Source: Erigeron canadensis
Taxonomy: Eukaryota; Streptophyta; Magnoliopsida; Asterales; Asteraceae
Reading direction: 5' to 3'
Assembly: GCF_010389155.1 (NCBI RefSeq)
Contig: NC_057766.1
Location: forward strand, 37,271,516-37,335,515
DNA length: 64,000 nucleotides
Shown here: positions 32,811-45,504 of the stretch, piece after piece
Layout: each line of letters starts with the position of its first letter
How positions within the stretch are numbered: the stretch's first letter is position 1
Notes under the pieces: model-generated
Database searches by the model: none
The model's input: only the letters and a program-made list of their open reading frames with translations
What the model was told of the DNA's origin: nothing
Program-made: the position numbers and the translations under genes

Positions 32811-33360
32811 CTAGGTATTATATCCCGCGCGATGCGCGGTTATCTAATGTTTTTGCTTTCAATACGCAATTATGCAATCAAAGTAGAAGATTACGAAAAG
32901 GTTAAACAACAAATTGGTGGAAAAATGTTTGTGATTCATATTTCATGTTGTCTTTTCATTATATATTGAGTCTAACGGAACTAAAAAAAAAACTAAAATA
33001 TACTTGTGTGATCTTTTTCTTAAACTTGATTACGTTTATGTTTTTAATTTAGTATAGGATATTACTTATGAACTTAGAAGATTTGGTACATATTTTAAAG
33101 ATGCTATTACACGGTTTATCAAATTAAAAGATTTGGTGCATATTTTCAAGATGTACCAAAAATATATATTATAATGTCCGTCAGTTTCTTTTACATATTT
33201 TTTTATAATTTATTTATTTTTATTTTATATAAATATAAGATAAAGTATTGTAAAAGAGTATGGAGATGTCACATATGACTTTATCCTATGTGGCAATATT
33301 ATAAGTTAGTTTTGAGTTGAAAAGCCTTTAAAATCGTCTGGTTAACTACTGTTGTGTGTA
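32811..33360 (-). mobile_element. Helitron-like element A
   Basis: Read on the minus strand it ends with a GC hairpin (ccgcgc-atc-gcgcgg, 32825-32839) and, after a short AT spacer, CTAG (32811-32814) followed by T. That is the terminal hairpin plus CTRR|T signature of Helitron 3' ends. Near 33240-33350 it shares sequence with elements B and C (cacata-ga-tttatcc-atgt-gcaat, then ttgaaaagcctttaaaat). It is non-autonomous; no Rep/helicase is seen. The 5' boundary is approximate. Confidence 0.6.
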
Positions 33361-33365
33361 TATAT

Positions 33366-34361
33366 ATATGTCTTTTACCCACACAATGTGCGGCTATTTT
33401 AAAAAGTTGTTTAGTTATATGGATATTTATAATATTGTAATTTTTAACAACTATAAATTATTTAAGCATGTACACATAAATCTATATTATTGTTAAATAA
33501 AATTCTTTATATTTATTGAAATAGATAAATCTAAGATATATCTCTTAATATTTATGAAAATCTTTGCATTTCCAAAAAAAATATGAGGATAACCGGTCTT
33601 AGTAAGAATCTGTTGCAAAAGCATGTGAGGGAGGAACGTCTGCATTAAGATTTAAAACTTGTAGTCAAACATTATCAAATATTCATATTAAATACTCTAT
33701 CATTTATTATACTTCATGCAATACTAATTAACATAAAATTAAGTTAAAATGTAAATGTAATGTAAAATCATAACGATATGTTATTTCTTGCAAAGTGATA
33801 TGTGATTTATTAGAATTTCATCACACTCACTCAAATGAAATAGTTTCATGAAACTTACTTTATAAAATAATAAAATTTATAAAAAGCGAAAAGCTTTAAA
33901 TATAGTTAGAAACCAAATTAAAATTACAAATAGATTACAAAGAACAAACTAATGCTTTAAAAACATAAATCACTACCAAGAAAATGATAAAAGAAAAAAA
34001 AAACTAAATCACAATATGATATATACTATTTTGGTTATAGTGGATAAAAAAATAAGATATAAATTTTTTGAAAACTAAATATTTTCTAATTTTATATATA
34101 GATTTTCAATTCATACGGTTTCTATTATAATGTAGGATTTGAACTTTCACTTTTGCTTTGTTAAAATTTTGTGTATATATAGATTTTATTTTTATTTAAA
34201 TAAATATATTTAGATAGTATAACTTTGTGGATTTATATATTGTATAAAAATATAAAGATGCCACATAGGATAAAAACTTATGTGACAATTTTTAAAAATA
34301 ACTTTAAATTGAAGAATGCTTTAAAATACTAGAATTCTTACTGTTTTAAAATTTATATAGA
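33366..34361 (-). mobile_element. Helitron-like element B, tandem to A
   Basis: Same family as A and C. The 3' end has gtcttttaccc and the hairpin acc-cacacaatgtgcgg, but the CTAG is decayed. The 5' end (TCTATATAAATTTTAAAACA on the minus strand, ~34361) starts with TC after A, as Helitrons do. The internal 5' region (aactttaaattgaaga-gc, acttatgtgacaattttt) matches element C closely. It lies head-to-tail behind A with only a few bases between. Confidence 0.6.
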
Positions 34362-35509
34362 TAGATATACATGCATTATCATGAACTTTATATTACGACT
34401 TTGAAATTTAAATAGATATATTGGTAGAAAGTTTGAAAATTTAGGTTTAATATTTAGTATATATTCTATTTGGAAGAGTTTACATAATATAGGGGTTAAA
34501 TTACGCAGCTCGTGCCCTGACCAGATACTTACTGCAACGATAAACATAACTGGAAAAGATTTATTCGGATCTCTTATAACCGTGAAAAAATTTGTAGGGA
34601 GATTCATATATTATTTTTTTGTTATGTTATTTTTTGTTTATTTTAAGGATGAAAAGTGAAATGAGAAACAAAAATTGTAATTTATTTTATTTTTTTCATT
34701 AAATCTATTTATATTTTAAACAATAAATTATATGTTTGTTTACAAGATTGTACAATGCTTTATAGAGTATCTATTTTTTCTTTTTGTGAGAAGTGTGAAT
34801 TAACATGTTGGTACATGACTACATGTAATACTTGTGAATTGTGATATCTTTGCCATATCCGTTATGCTTATACACTATATACAACCCTGTGGTTCCCTCT
34901 TTCGAAGCCATCGTCACTTTCCGTCGCCCATCGTAAATCTTTACTTACATGTAACTTGTATTTGTATGTTCTGTCTCTATATTTATATTTTTCATTAAAG
35001 TTACAATCTATATATACTTACAGCAGTTGAAACCAATATTATATATTATGTTTTATGATATTATCAGGTTATTTAATCCGACTCAACCGTTCCGATCAAT
35101 AAACTCATAAAGGTCGACTTGACATCAAGTTCAGTTTTCAAAACATTGATTTAAAAATAATAAAATATTAACGATATAAAACTATATGTGTATAACCAAT
35201 ATTTATTACGTTATTTGATTAAAAAAAACTATACAAAAAAATTATTTAATAAACATGTATTACATTAAAATCAAAAGTTTTATAAAAAAAATCAAAGATT
35301 GATATTAAAGATGAAAAATAATGTATAATGTAAAAATATTAGTTTTCATAGTTTTGTCATTAAATGACATTAATTATTAATGTCTAGTGTCTACAAACTT
35401 AAATAAAGAAATCATTTAAATTTATAAAAGTAAAATTATATCTAAAAATATTAAAAAAGGTACATGACATTATCGTTTTGATCTAATGACTCTAACTAAA
35501 AATTGAATT
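34362..35509. other. Spacer, nothing recognised
   Basis: AT-rich; no ORF of note. A short pyrimidine-rich patch at about 34885-34935 (ccctctttcgaagccatcg) looks like old genic or transposon debris. Confidence 0.4.
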
Positions 35510-36485
35510 TGTAAGTCCCAACTATTACTAGATGGGTGCTGAAGACACCTCTATGTCAATGGTGAGTGAACTTTGCAACACTATCACTTAATCTGGATGT
35601 GACCAGTTTAGAGTGAGTAGCGTACCAGGTTAACTGGAAGGTTACTTATTAAAGGTGACAAGTTTGAATAAGTAAATACAATGCAATAATGTAAATGACA
35701 AGTAAGTAGATTGGTGAGACAACATGTATTTTTCAAGTGTATTTTATTTATTGATTGTTAAATAAAATACAAGGTTGTTGCGGAACCAAGATAATACAAA
35801 GATGTAAATATCCTAACAACCTATGAAATACAATTGATCTTTACTTGGAAATTCTCCTAACAATCGAAACACTTAGAGTTGTGAAATGTTCCTTTTTGCG
35901 ATTGAGAGAATATTGCACAAGTTCACAAATATTGCAGAATGTATGTATTTGCAAAGTTGTGAAAATGCTTGTGCAAGGACCTCTATTTATAGTCGAAGTA
36001 TGAGCATTGGGATCTCAACTTCGACGTACAAATATGGTTGACAGCACATAAAAGTATTAGTAAATAATTATTTGTATGTGCTAAATAAAGTAAGACAAAA
36101 GGTTACTTTATTCAACCACTCTACATCTTTGCACTTTTATCCACATACAAGATTATTGTCCGGGTAAAATGATGTAGTGTAAAAGGTCCTCCTCGTAATC
36201 AGTGTAAAGCTTTGTAAAGGCATTTACACTAGAGGATTCTCCAGTTGATTGATCTGGTAGAATGTCAACTGGGCTTCGTTGCCATTGCCATTCTCTTTCT
36301 TCCACTTGTTGTCTTCGACTTCAACTGGAAGGTCTTTAGATGTATGTCTTCATATCTCAACTGGAGGAAGTCATCAGTTGCATATTCTGTACGTTGCAAC
36401 TGGACTTCTAATATTTCGGACAATTCTTCATGCTCTCCAGATGCAACTGGAAAGCTCCAGTTTATAGCCAAAACTGGACCTAACA
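35510..36485 (-). mobile_element. Solo LTR with perfect target duplication
   Basis: A 976-bp LTR with ends tgtaagtccc and ggacctaaca (TG...CA), flanked on both sides by gaatt (35505-35509 and 36486-36490). No primer-binding site or internal sequence is present, so it is a solo LTR left by recombination. Minus orientation is inferred from a TATAAATA box in gactataaatagagg (complement, ~35985-36000). The part at 36240-36480 carries about ten copies of caactgg/ccagttg. ORFs here are incidental. Confidence 0.82.
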
Positions 36486-36490
36486 GAATT

Positions 36491-37192
36491 CATCTAAATG
36501 TCCATACTTCTATAATTATGTATTAAGGTTTATCTTTTATATTTATTTAGAAGTAACTTTAATTTTTTTTTATCAATGTAATATTTTATTTTTAACAATG
36601 TAATATTTATGATATTATGATTTCGTAAATATTACATTGATAAAAGATAAATGTTATTATATATATTATATTAGGATTAGGATTAACCCAAATAAATATT
36701 ATTCATAACTCAATCTCTTACATATTAATAAAACAAAATTGTTTTTATATAGATAAAACCAATGTGCCAATCTAAAAGTCAATCTTAATTGCCTTTTATA
36801 AAATCATGACATCATGGATGTTATATATATATATAGAGTTGAGATATTATGAGAACCAATAAATTATCGAGAACTACCAAAACTATTTATGACCATTAGA
36901 TTAACTAAATCAATGGTTAAAATGATTTGATGGCATTTATGTAATAAAATTGAATACAAAATAATTTATTAATAAGGGGGGAGAGAGCCGGAGAGCTCAA
37001 CCCTCTCAACCCTCAATTTTATCCAATCAAATTACTCCACCTCATTTCAACCTTTCAACCTTTTTTTAGTAGCATCTGAAACTCCCAACCTTTTCTTCAC
37101 TTTTTAATAATTTATCCTTAACTTTATAAACTTTACATAACTAACCTTTTTTAATATAAACTAATCAAATATATAAGGAAAACACATACATT
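36491..37192. other. Spacer, nothing recognised
   Basis: AT-rich with a TA tract near 36820. A purine-rich patch at about 36976-36995 (gggggagagagccggagagc) has no assigned role. Confidence 0.35.
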
Positions 37193-37600
37193 TCATTTAG
37201 ATATTAAAAATTTAAAGATACAAAACATAAAATAAAATAAAACCACATACATTTTATTACGAAATATAAAAAACAACCTTTGACTCATTCGAAATCTTTC
37301 ACGAAACCAAGCCGGGCCAAACTTTGGGTTTTCAACAAAGTAGTCACGCATAAGCGTTTCGTGAGTTCGTTCCCGAAACCGCTCGATGTAGGCGCGGGTT
37401 TCAGTTGAGCTTGCCGTGTCGTCTTCAACCGCGTCAAGAACACTTTGCAAAAAAGGTAGGCTACTACCCGCGGATAAATTTGGAAACGGTAAAGGAATTA
37501 AAAATTCTGAAGTCGAAGAAATTGCTTCGGACGACGATGATGATGAAGATTATGGATCATATGATGAAAATATATATTTGTGTTTGAAATGAGAAATATA
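37193..37600 (-). pseudogene. PIF/Harbinger-type transposase N-terminal remnant
   Basis: The minus-strand reading contains [20 protein letters not shown] and [20 protein letters not shown], the N-terminal helical motif (LxxDYFxxxPxYxxxxFRxRFRM) of plant PIF/Harbinger transposases and their domesticated relatives. Upstream there is the usual Ser/acidic stretch ([20 protein letters not shown]); its start is disturbed, with a TAA in frame and a damaged ATG near 37560. After SQRLF the reading turns into unrelated AT-rich sequence, so the DDE catalytic domain is missing. A TATA box (tatataaag, complement near 37653) lies ~95 bases upstream, suggesting the original promoter is retained. Confidence 0.62.
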
Positions 37601-38246
37601 GAGTAAAAATGGTGTTTGGTTGTGATTTTGGTGTAATAGGTTCGGCCCTTTATATAGAAATTAAAAAAAAAAAAAGTTTGCCAGACTTGTCACAAATGGT
37701 CCCTGGAGCGTCCTAATTTGCACCGACAGTCCCTTTAACGGTCAAATGACCGTTTGAAAAGTTTCACAAATGGTCCCTGTCTTCTCAAACTCTCCGCGAG
37801 ATACATACTTGCCGGCTCCTTCTCGCACCCAGCTCCCCTCACCGGCAACCGAAGCTCGCTCCATCTCGCGAGCTCGCCGCCAACTCTCTCCTCCATCTCG
37901 CTCCGGCTCCCTCCCCCTAATTAACAATTGATAAAGGGTATAACTGGAATATTTGAAATTAAAAAGAAAAATGGGGAACACGTATGTTCGAAAATCATGG
38001 ATCTAGATTTATAAAATTTTGTCAAACTTTCATTAATTATTAATTTATCAACTTAAACAATAACTGATGCTTATATTTCCTTTTTTTCCAAATCCACTTT
38101 TCACCGTTTTATAAACTACTGTATTAATTAAATTAATCAACAAAAGAAAAGTCTTATTTAAAAATCATACATATTGAAGTTAATTATTAATTTAACAATC
38201 AATGTATTATAATTACTCATTTATAAAATATTCAATTATAATTTAA
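37601..38246. other. Promoter flank of Harbinger remnant and spacer
   Basis: The motif cacaaatggtccctg occurs twice (~37690 and ~37767). A GC-rich patch lies at 37780-37915. No gene is supported; the 79-codon minus ORF at 37742-37981 is compositional. Confidence 0.35.
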
Positions 38247-38494
38247 TTTATACTATATTATAAAAAGAATAGCCCTCATGTTAAAAGTTACATGGGGAAA
38301 AATGTATAAAATACCCTTAATGATATATATTACACTATTAGTCCTTACTTTTTTAAAATATATCAATTAACTCTTTATATTAAAGACTTTTACATCAATT
38401 ATCTATATCACTCGCCGCCTCTACCACCAATAGTCGCACCCACTAATACCGTCACAGCCACAAATACCGCCGCATAACGCAGGTACCGTGCTAG
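38247..38494 (+). mobile_element. Short Helitron-like element
   Basis: The start resembles ttatactatattataaaa and the end is a CACC/CCGCC-rich tract, a weak GC hairpin, then taccgtgCTAG followed by T (38491-38494). The same tail gaataccgtgctagt recurs at 39661-39675, and a related start and tail flank 63356-63810. The CTAG|T end and trinucleotide-rich 3' region suggest a non-autonomous Helitron family; this is inference. Confidence 0.4.
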
Positions 38495-39252
38495 TCTTGT
38501 ATAAATATTATTTAACACAGATACACAAACTACATGTATACAACGCGAAACACACATATGTACATATAAACACATACATATAACACAAAGAATACATGTG
38601 TACAACATGAAGAACATATGTACATATTATATTTTTTTATTTTATAAGATGTATGTGAAATTGGTTCTTATTAACAACAGAGAAAAACACATTTATCAAT
38701 ACCCAATTAACATGTTTCCATAGATAAGAAAATTGACAAAATGTGAGTTTTCAAACCAAGTGTAAATGAAAAAAAAATTACTCATATATTTTGAAACATA
38801 TATACTGTGTGATTATGTGTCCTTGTAAAACACATGTGAAATAAATATTTATTTTTGATTTGTAAATACACAAGCCAAACATTATTATTGTTCCCCGAAC
38901 GATCATGTTGAACCGAATGTAGTAATTTAATTTTTTATAGATAGAAAATAGAGGGTAAATAAAGTCAATGATTACTCGTTGAAAGATAAAGAATAAACGG
39001 GCTATATTTTAGAAACAGGAAAGCTACTCGGTTAATTGTGTGTTTGAATATAGTTGTTGAGATAATTATGGACGACTGACTAATAAAATGGAATAACAAT
39101 TAGTAAAATACAATATTGCCCTTAATTGATTAATGAAATGAATGGTTATCGCAGTTCTTGAAAAATATTTGGTTCTCGTAATATCTTTTTACATATATAT
39201 ATATATATATTATATTTTATCTCAATATTTACCCATTCTTTTTAACTTTAAA
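38495..39252. other. Spacer, nothing recognised
   Basis: AT-rich with acatat-type simple sequence (38520-38640) and a TA tract near 39195. Confidence 0.35.
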
Positions 39253-39674
39253 CTAGTTAATCAACCCAGGTTCATCCCGAGGCATATTAATTAAAATTTT
39301 AAAATTATAAAATAAATTAAAAAATATATATATATAACGTTTGTTATTAAAACATTATAACTTGATATGAATCTAATAATTCAACTAAAACAATAATTAT
39401 ATATTTAATAAATCAGCTAACACAATAATAATTTATAAAATAAAAATGACTACCGCATTATTAGAAATTAATCAATTTACTCTTAATGATATAATTTAAA
39501 CTATAAGCTTTTATTTTACTAAATTACAATCTAAGTTTTTTTTTATAAATATTTCAACCTACACCATCCGACATTGTCACCAACACCAATAGTCATCGTC
39601 ATCAACATCCGTTGCCTTCACCATCAAAGCATCGTCACCACCACCTGCATCACATTGCAAGAATACCGTGCTAG
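39253..39674. mobile_element. Two opposing Helitron-like 3' ends
   Basis: At 39253-39256 the minus strand ends in CTAG|T preceded by an imperfect cctcgggatgaacctggg hairpin. At 39671-39674 the plus strand ends in taccgtgCTAG|T after a CACC-rich tract, like the element ending at 38494. They appear to be 3' parts of two different elements facing away from each other. 5' boundaries are not resolved. Confidence 0.35.
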
Positions 39675-42619
39675 TTTACACAAAACAATATTTATGTATT
39701 CCCTTTTGTAAAGTAGAAAACTCATTTGACATCAGAAATCAAACTAGAAACTTTTAAACCTTTAAATATTAAACAAGCCAACAAATTAAATCCTGAAGAC
39801 GGACTCAGCTGGACGTGCACAATTGTACTTTTATTAACTTCAAGTTTTGACACCAATTTCACGATATACTTTAACCCGAATTCATAGAACTGATATATAT
39901 AAAAATCAAAGTTGTTCATACTTGACCAAGACCAACACTACTTTTAGCACGATACAATTGGACTTGTTAAATTGTTATATCGCCTAGATATTTCGTCATA
40001 AACGGGTTACTTAATTAACTTAATAAGTATTGTTTTAATACGATACTAGATTCTAGACCCGTGTCAAATACACGGGTTTATTTTGTTATAAAGATTAGAT
40101 TATTATCAAAGTTTAACTATATACAATCTAAAAAGTGTTATTAATTCAAAAGAAAATATCTAAAAAGCAATCCTGAAAGATCGTAAAAACGTAATTGAAA
40201 ATGTTATGACCACGTCCCATTCGCCACCCGTCGGTGTTGGGAGTTGTCGAGGTCCCTTGCATCATTCCGTTTGTACTCATCGTTGGCCTTCGCAAGTGTC
40301 CTCGATCGCTTTATCGCAAGTTTTGTACCAACTATATGTACGTATATAGCTAATATAGTTGGTTGGATTAGATAAAACGTTAAACTTGGTTGGATTATAA
40401 AGTGTTTGAATGTAGCTCGATACGTAAACGACATGTTTTTATTAGTCATACTGTTGAACCGAATCATTAAATAGCATGTTTGCTTCTTGAGTGTAGTTTT
40501 GTAAATATCATTAGGATTATATTGTGCTACTATCCAAAACTCAAAATATAGTAAAAACAGATACCTTTGTAATTTGGATTGCGTATGCCTATTACATATA
40601 AAAGGAACTCATCTTTAGATATCAAAACACAAAAAACTGATTAAAAGTTATGTAAAGTAATAAACTCATGGCTATAACTTTTAATGTATCAAACTTTCAC
40701 CTTCATTTTAATAAAAAGCCTCATAAGTTATTTTAATAGAAAAGGTCGATCCATCATGGTTCTTTTTGGCTTGTACTATATTTACCGATATAGTCATACA
40801 TTCATAGAAGTTTTTTAACTTCAATTCTATATTGTATCCTCTCAATTATAATCTCCTGTTCAAAAGGCTAACTTGCATAATATATATATATATATATATA
40901 TACATATGATGTGTCCCTAAATTATATAATACGTTGCATGTTTTAAATATATATTATAATCTGTAAATTGACATGGAACCAAAGAGTATTTAAAGCATCC
41001 ATAAATTATATATATCGCATGTTTTAGATATAAATTGATCAATTGTATAGATATCCGTAAATTGTAAATTATAATTTATTTATTATAATTATGACATCAT
41101 CAATTTTCAATTAAATAAAATTGAGAGATATGACTGGTTAATAAGTTATTAGTTCAGTTGTCTAATTAACTTAATAAGTATTGTTTTAATACGATATAAG
41201 TCATAAAAGTGTGTTGTTTTTAAAATTCGTACCAAGTGACCTAATTGAAAAAGAGATATGGGGCGGGGTGGGTTGTTACGTGTCAAGGAAAATCTAAATA
41301 TAAACATGTAGCCTTAATTTTGACAGCTTCTGTTTCTGACAAAAGTTTAACACTAAGTACCCCCGGTATAAAAATTATTCTACCCATAATTATGGTTCAT
41401 AATGTCTCACGTTGCGAGTCGCAATTATCATTTTGGACGATTTTTTATTAGTAACAATACCACAACCGTGATATAATAACTATATTTACTCAAGATAAAA
41501 ATAGAAAAAAAGAAAATGGTAACAAAAGAACCCGAATGTCAAGCTAAAGTAAAAATAAATGAAAGAGCAATACAAAATAAGTCAAAAAGATATATGCCAA
41601 ATTAATTTTTTTGAAAAATAAAAAAGTTCCCAAAACTGCACATTAACTAAGAAATATATAAATTTTAAAGTGAAAAGTGAAAAGATAAAAAAAAAGAAAT
41701 CTTAACTATAGCAAAATTTGAAAAAGGAGAAAACTGTTTAAAAAAATCTACCAAATATATATCATTACTATAATACACACACATAACACCAAAAAATTAC
41801 AAAATAATGCTTAAAGAAAAACAAAATGTTACAAAATATACACAAAAACACCATATGAATAAAAATACAACACAATTTTTTTAAATAAAATTTACAAAAA
41901 AAGTATATGTAAAGCAAAACAAAATAAAGAAATATAAGACTAAAATAAATAACAAAAAAATAAGGAACAAAAATGCATTTTTTTAATCTGAAACCCAAAA
42001 ACAACAAAAAAGAAAGGGGTTGTGCGTTTAAGAACAAAAAAAAATAAGGTGCAAAATGTAATTTCTAAAATATACAAAATAAATAAACAAAGAATTGTGA
42101 AGGCAAGTGAGACACAAACTTCGGAACCATGACCTTTCAATCTTAAAATGGAGTCTATTCCTTATTATAACGAGGGAAAGTGCACGCGCATTGCGGCGAT
42201 GGGATGGTAGGGGTGACAGGTCATAAGAGGTGATAAGTCATAGAGTGTCATAGCCAAATGCTTTATCCGTACGGGCTCCGCCCTCGCATTTAGAAATCCG
42301 TCGAAAGTATATCGAAGGACATCTCTATTGAAAGAGCATGAAATTTTAAGAACACCCATACAATTTTTATAATTTATCGATATACGGTTTTTTAAATAAA
42401 AGATTTTGCATGAATTAAATAAATAAAATGATTTATGGAAAAGAGAAAAAAAAATGAGTGGTTGAGGTTTGAGGAGAGGAAGAAAATAAGTGGTTGAGAT
42501 TTAAGAGTATTATAGGTGTATTAGCTAAGAGTGTGTAAATTAGTGAATAAAGAAGAAGGGTATTTTAGGTACTTCAGATCATGAATTGAGATTTTTAAAA
42601 AGGACAAAATGTTTTATAT
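39675..42619. other. Long AT-rich spacer with repeat debris
   Basis: It contains a perfect 34-bp direct repeat (taattaacttaataagtatt and onward) at 40012-40045 and 41163-41196. A CTAG|T end with a perfect 7-bp hairpin (cccgtgt-caaat-acacggg, 40058-40076) lies on the minus strand beside the first copy. A TA microsatellite lies at 40880-40905. ORFs at 40204-40467 and 41245-42140 are AT-driven and unsupported. Confidence 0.4.
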
Positions 42620-42815
42620 AAGGAAAAAGTGAGTATGGGGTTGTTCCCCATCTAAGCTTAGATGAGGAACCCCTCACATACAAATATTTTATTATTTGTT
42701 TGAATTTTAAATATATACATGGGCCTCCCATGATTTTTATGGTTATAAAGATCAAATATGAGGGGTTCCTCATCTAAGCTTAGATGGGGGACAACCCTAT
42801 ACTCACTTCCCCCTT
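42620..42815. mobile_element. Compact foldback MITE
   Basis: About 196 bp. Arms 42622-42680 and 42757-42813 are near-perfect inverted repeats (agtgagtatggggttgt on the left, acaaccctatactcact on the right). Each arm also contains the perfect 16-bp palindrome catctaagcttagatg. The central ~75 bp is AT-rich. No coding capacity. Confidence 0.75.
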
Positions 42816-42821
42816 GATATA

Positions 42822-42865
42822 ATAGTATAGATATAGATATAGATATAGATAGATATAGATAAAGT
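42822..42865. repeat. (ATAGAT)n microsatellite
   Basis: Six to seven imperfect atagat/atagatat units directly beside the foldback MITE. Confidence 0.8.
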
Positions 42866-43229
42866 AATAAACCTTTTAAAAAGAAAGAAAGGAAATCTTC
42901 GAACTCTTAAGCAACCAACTTGGCCTTTTAATATGCCGTAGTACCGAATTAACGATAAACATAATATGCATCCGGTGGACATGTTTGAATTTGGTGTAAT
43001 AGAAAAATCAAGAAAGGTCCAAAACTTTATCGAAACCAATTCAAATAAAAACAGAAATTCATATATGAAATTGCATTATTGAGAAAAGAGTCGTTGAAAA
43101 TCCTCTCCGACAAAGTTGAAAAGCGTAATTACTAATTACACGATGCATAGAGTTAATTTAAACATAGACACGACTAATTAAAGATATGTTTGACTTCACC
43201 TATAGTAGATAATCATGGGTTATTTAATA
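42866..43229. other. Spacer, nothing recognised
   Basis: AT-rich, no gene-like features. Confidence 0.35.
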
Positions 43230-43485
43230 TTCCTTTCGCCCCATTAAAATTGTCCATTTTTAAATTTTTAAAGTCAAATTCTACGAATTTTGACCATATA
43301 TATGTTTAGCTGTGTTATGTAATAGTTGATGAAAGTTATACTAATGAAACATACATCTAAAACACAATCAATTCATATAATTTTCATCAAATATTATATA
43401 ACACAAACAAAAATATTTATAGTCAAAGTTCGTAAAGTTTGACTTTAAAAATTTAAAAGTTGACAAGTTTAATGGGACGGGGGAG
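43230..43485. mobile_element. Stowaway MITE (Tc1/Mariner-derived)
   Basis: 256 bp flanked by TA on both sides (43228-43229 and 43486-43487). The right end aatgggacgggggag and left end ttcctttcgccccatt are diverged forms of the ctccctccgtcccatt terminus of plant Stowaway elements. The subterminal arms (aaatttttaaagtcaaa / tttgactttaaaaattt) are also inverted. No coding capacity. Confidence 0.85.
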
Positions 43486-43487
43486 TA

Positions 43488-45317
43488 AAGGTTTATAACT
43501 TTAAAAAATACTCCGTATGAGTATGATTTTCATATTAGTAAAATGATTACTGTATTATTTTGTTGCATATTAATAGCTTATCAGATTGATTAGGGATTTT
43601 CTAGCCATTGTTTTGAGACATTATTTAGTATGTATTTAGTGAACACAATCTTTTTTGTACCTTTTAACTACGATAAGTATAGGGTTATATAATTAGCAAC
43701 ACCTTTAAAATATTAATAGTAATCAATTAATATAATTGAAACATTTGGGCATTTCTTAAAATCTACTCGTAGTTTGTTGTAAGTTGTAACATGAAATGTG
43801 TTTTTAATTTGCTAAGCACGTGTCTATTAAAAACAAATAATTATGAAGGAGCGGCCGGGAAATTAAGATGACTATCTATCTGACAATGACGGTGACATAT
43901 TTTGGTTAGAGTAACCTCCCGGTTTTTACCCGCACTTTGAGTGGGATAATTTTACGTTTATAATCTGTGATTCTTTAATTAATGAATGTAAAACCAATTT
44001 TGGTCATTAATTCATAACTCATAAGTTATTAGTTTTATTAAATTCAATTGAAAACTTTTTTCATAAAAATTCATATGTTACCCTATGATCCCATGTACCG
44101 AATATGTAACCCGAATCACTACTGACTAAACTTTTCAATCAACGTAGGTTTTGTTTGAGGAGATCGGAGTTTAAGTTTAAGGTTGCATCGAATTTACCAT
44201 TACTCCATTGTTCTATCTATAGGCTAACAGATGAGTAGGTTTTTCTCAAAATGTGAAGTTAAGTAGATTAGGAGATCCGTCTTTTTGAATAGATAATTGG
44301 TGTATAACCATAGCTATTGGGGTGCTATATACGAATTCAATAAAAAACGAAAGATAATTATATGTGATTAGTTTAGGTGAAAGTCAGCCTAAGCTAATAT
44401 AATTAAGAAGTCTCGAGCATATGTAAAGTCTTGTGTTAAGCTTAACCCGTGCTAGTTCCTCGGAGCTAGAGCGTACGTGGTCACGCGGTCCGGGAATCAT
44501 GATACCTTCCGTGGCATAGTTATGTTTGAGTATTCCGGTGGAGTAACCCGTGACATAGTTATGTTTGAGTATTCCGGTGGAGTAACTAACCACCAATGCG
44601 TAAAGGCATAAACGGTTTATTCAGTTGGATTGACATTGTCTTTCCTTAACGACGCCAATGGACCACCTTATGGTTTACCCATCATGTCGGGTGTGAGGAC
44701 TTCATGTATGGTCTGTGACCTCCTACACACAACCCCACATCCCTATGCAAGTGACATAAGTCACTTAGTCTATGACTAGGCAAAGATATAAAGTAAAGAA
44801 AGAAACACATGAAAGAAAAGTTAGGCACATTAGGTATATGACGATCCTATTGTGTTATGTTTATTGTTTGCAATGCTATGTATGTGATATCAACTCTTAT
44901 GTCACGTTTTTGTTAATATATTATGAGACGGCAAATGTTTTCAAATCATGTTATCTTACTTAGCTAATTTTAGCTAACACTTGTTCTTTTGAAAATATTG
45001 TGCCTTCAGGATAAGCAAGTTTGAGCTAAGAAAAGATTAGCTCGGTGAAATCCTATCAATTATTTTTCAATAATAAGATATACAAGTAGGTATATATCTA
45101 TCTAGCTACTAAACGAATCCAACATATATTCAACCACTTTTGTCTTTTATTAGTTTTTTTCTTTTTAAATTAGCGAAACAAATTATGTCTTTAGCCAGTT
45201 TTAGTGGTTTTTTCCCCTTGATTCACTGTTATTACTAAAATATTTTATGTACTAATTATTTATTAAGCTTATAATTAACACGTGAGAAGGACATTTTGCC
45301 CATTTATTACAAACGGG
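43488..45317. other. Spacer with short tandem duplication
   Basis: A 39-bp unit (gtggcatagttatgtttgag through ggagtaacc) is present twice at 44511-44549 and 44550-44588. Around it (44400-44770) composition is less AT-rich than the flanks, possibly an old transposon fragment. No gene is supported. Confidence 0.45.
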
Positions 45318-45410
45318 GCTGGGAGTCTACGGGTAAAGTGTTTTACTGAGTATTTCATTCGGATTCGAATCTTTTTTCATTGGGGTGAATTATTTGATTT
45401 TTTTTTTTGG
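45318..45410 (+). mobile_element. SINE-like unit upstream of kinase gene
   Basis: An A-box-like gagtctacgggtaaag is followed ~30 bases later by ggattcgaatctt, a near-perfect B box, and a T-rich tail (gattttttttttttgg). This is the layout of a tRNA-derived SINE. It ends about 100 bases upstream of the kinase-gene TATA box. Confidence 0.45.
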
Positions 45411-45504
45411 AAGTTATGGTAATTTAGGATTAAAAGTAAGATAATTTAAAATGAAATAAAAAACTTGCACAGCACAACGGAATACAGAGGACAATAAATT
45501 ATGT

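Noticed and set aside
36245..36526. Plus- and minus-strand ORFs at the end of the solo LTR
   Set aside because: They lie inside the LTR and its caactgg array; no protein family is recognisable.
41768..42140. Phe/Leu-rich minus-strand ORFs resembling membrane proteins
   Set aside because: A-rich plus-strand sequence gives Phe/Leu/Ile codons on the minus strand; the hydrophobicity is compositional.
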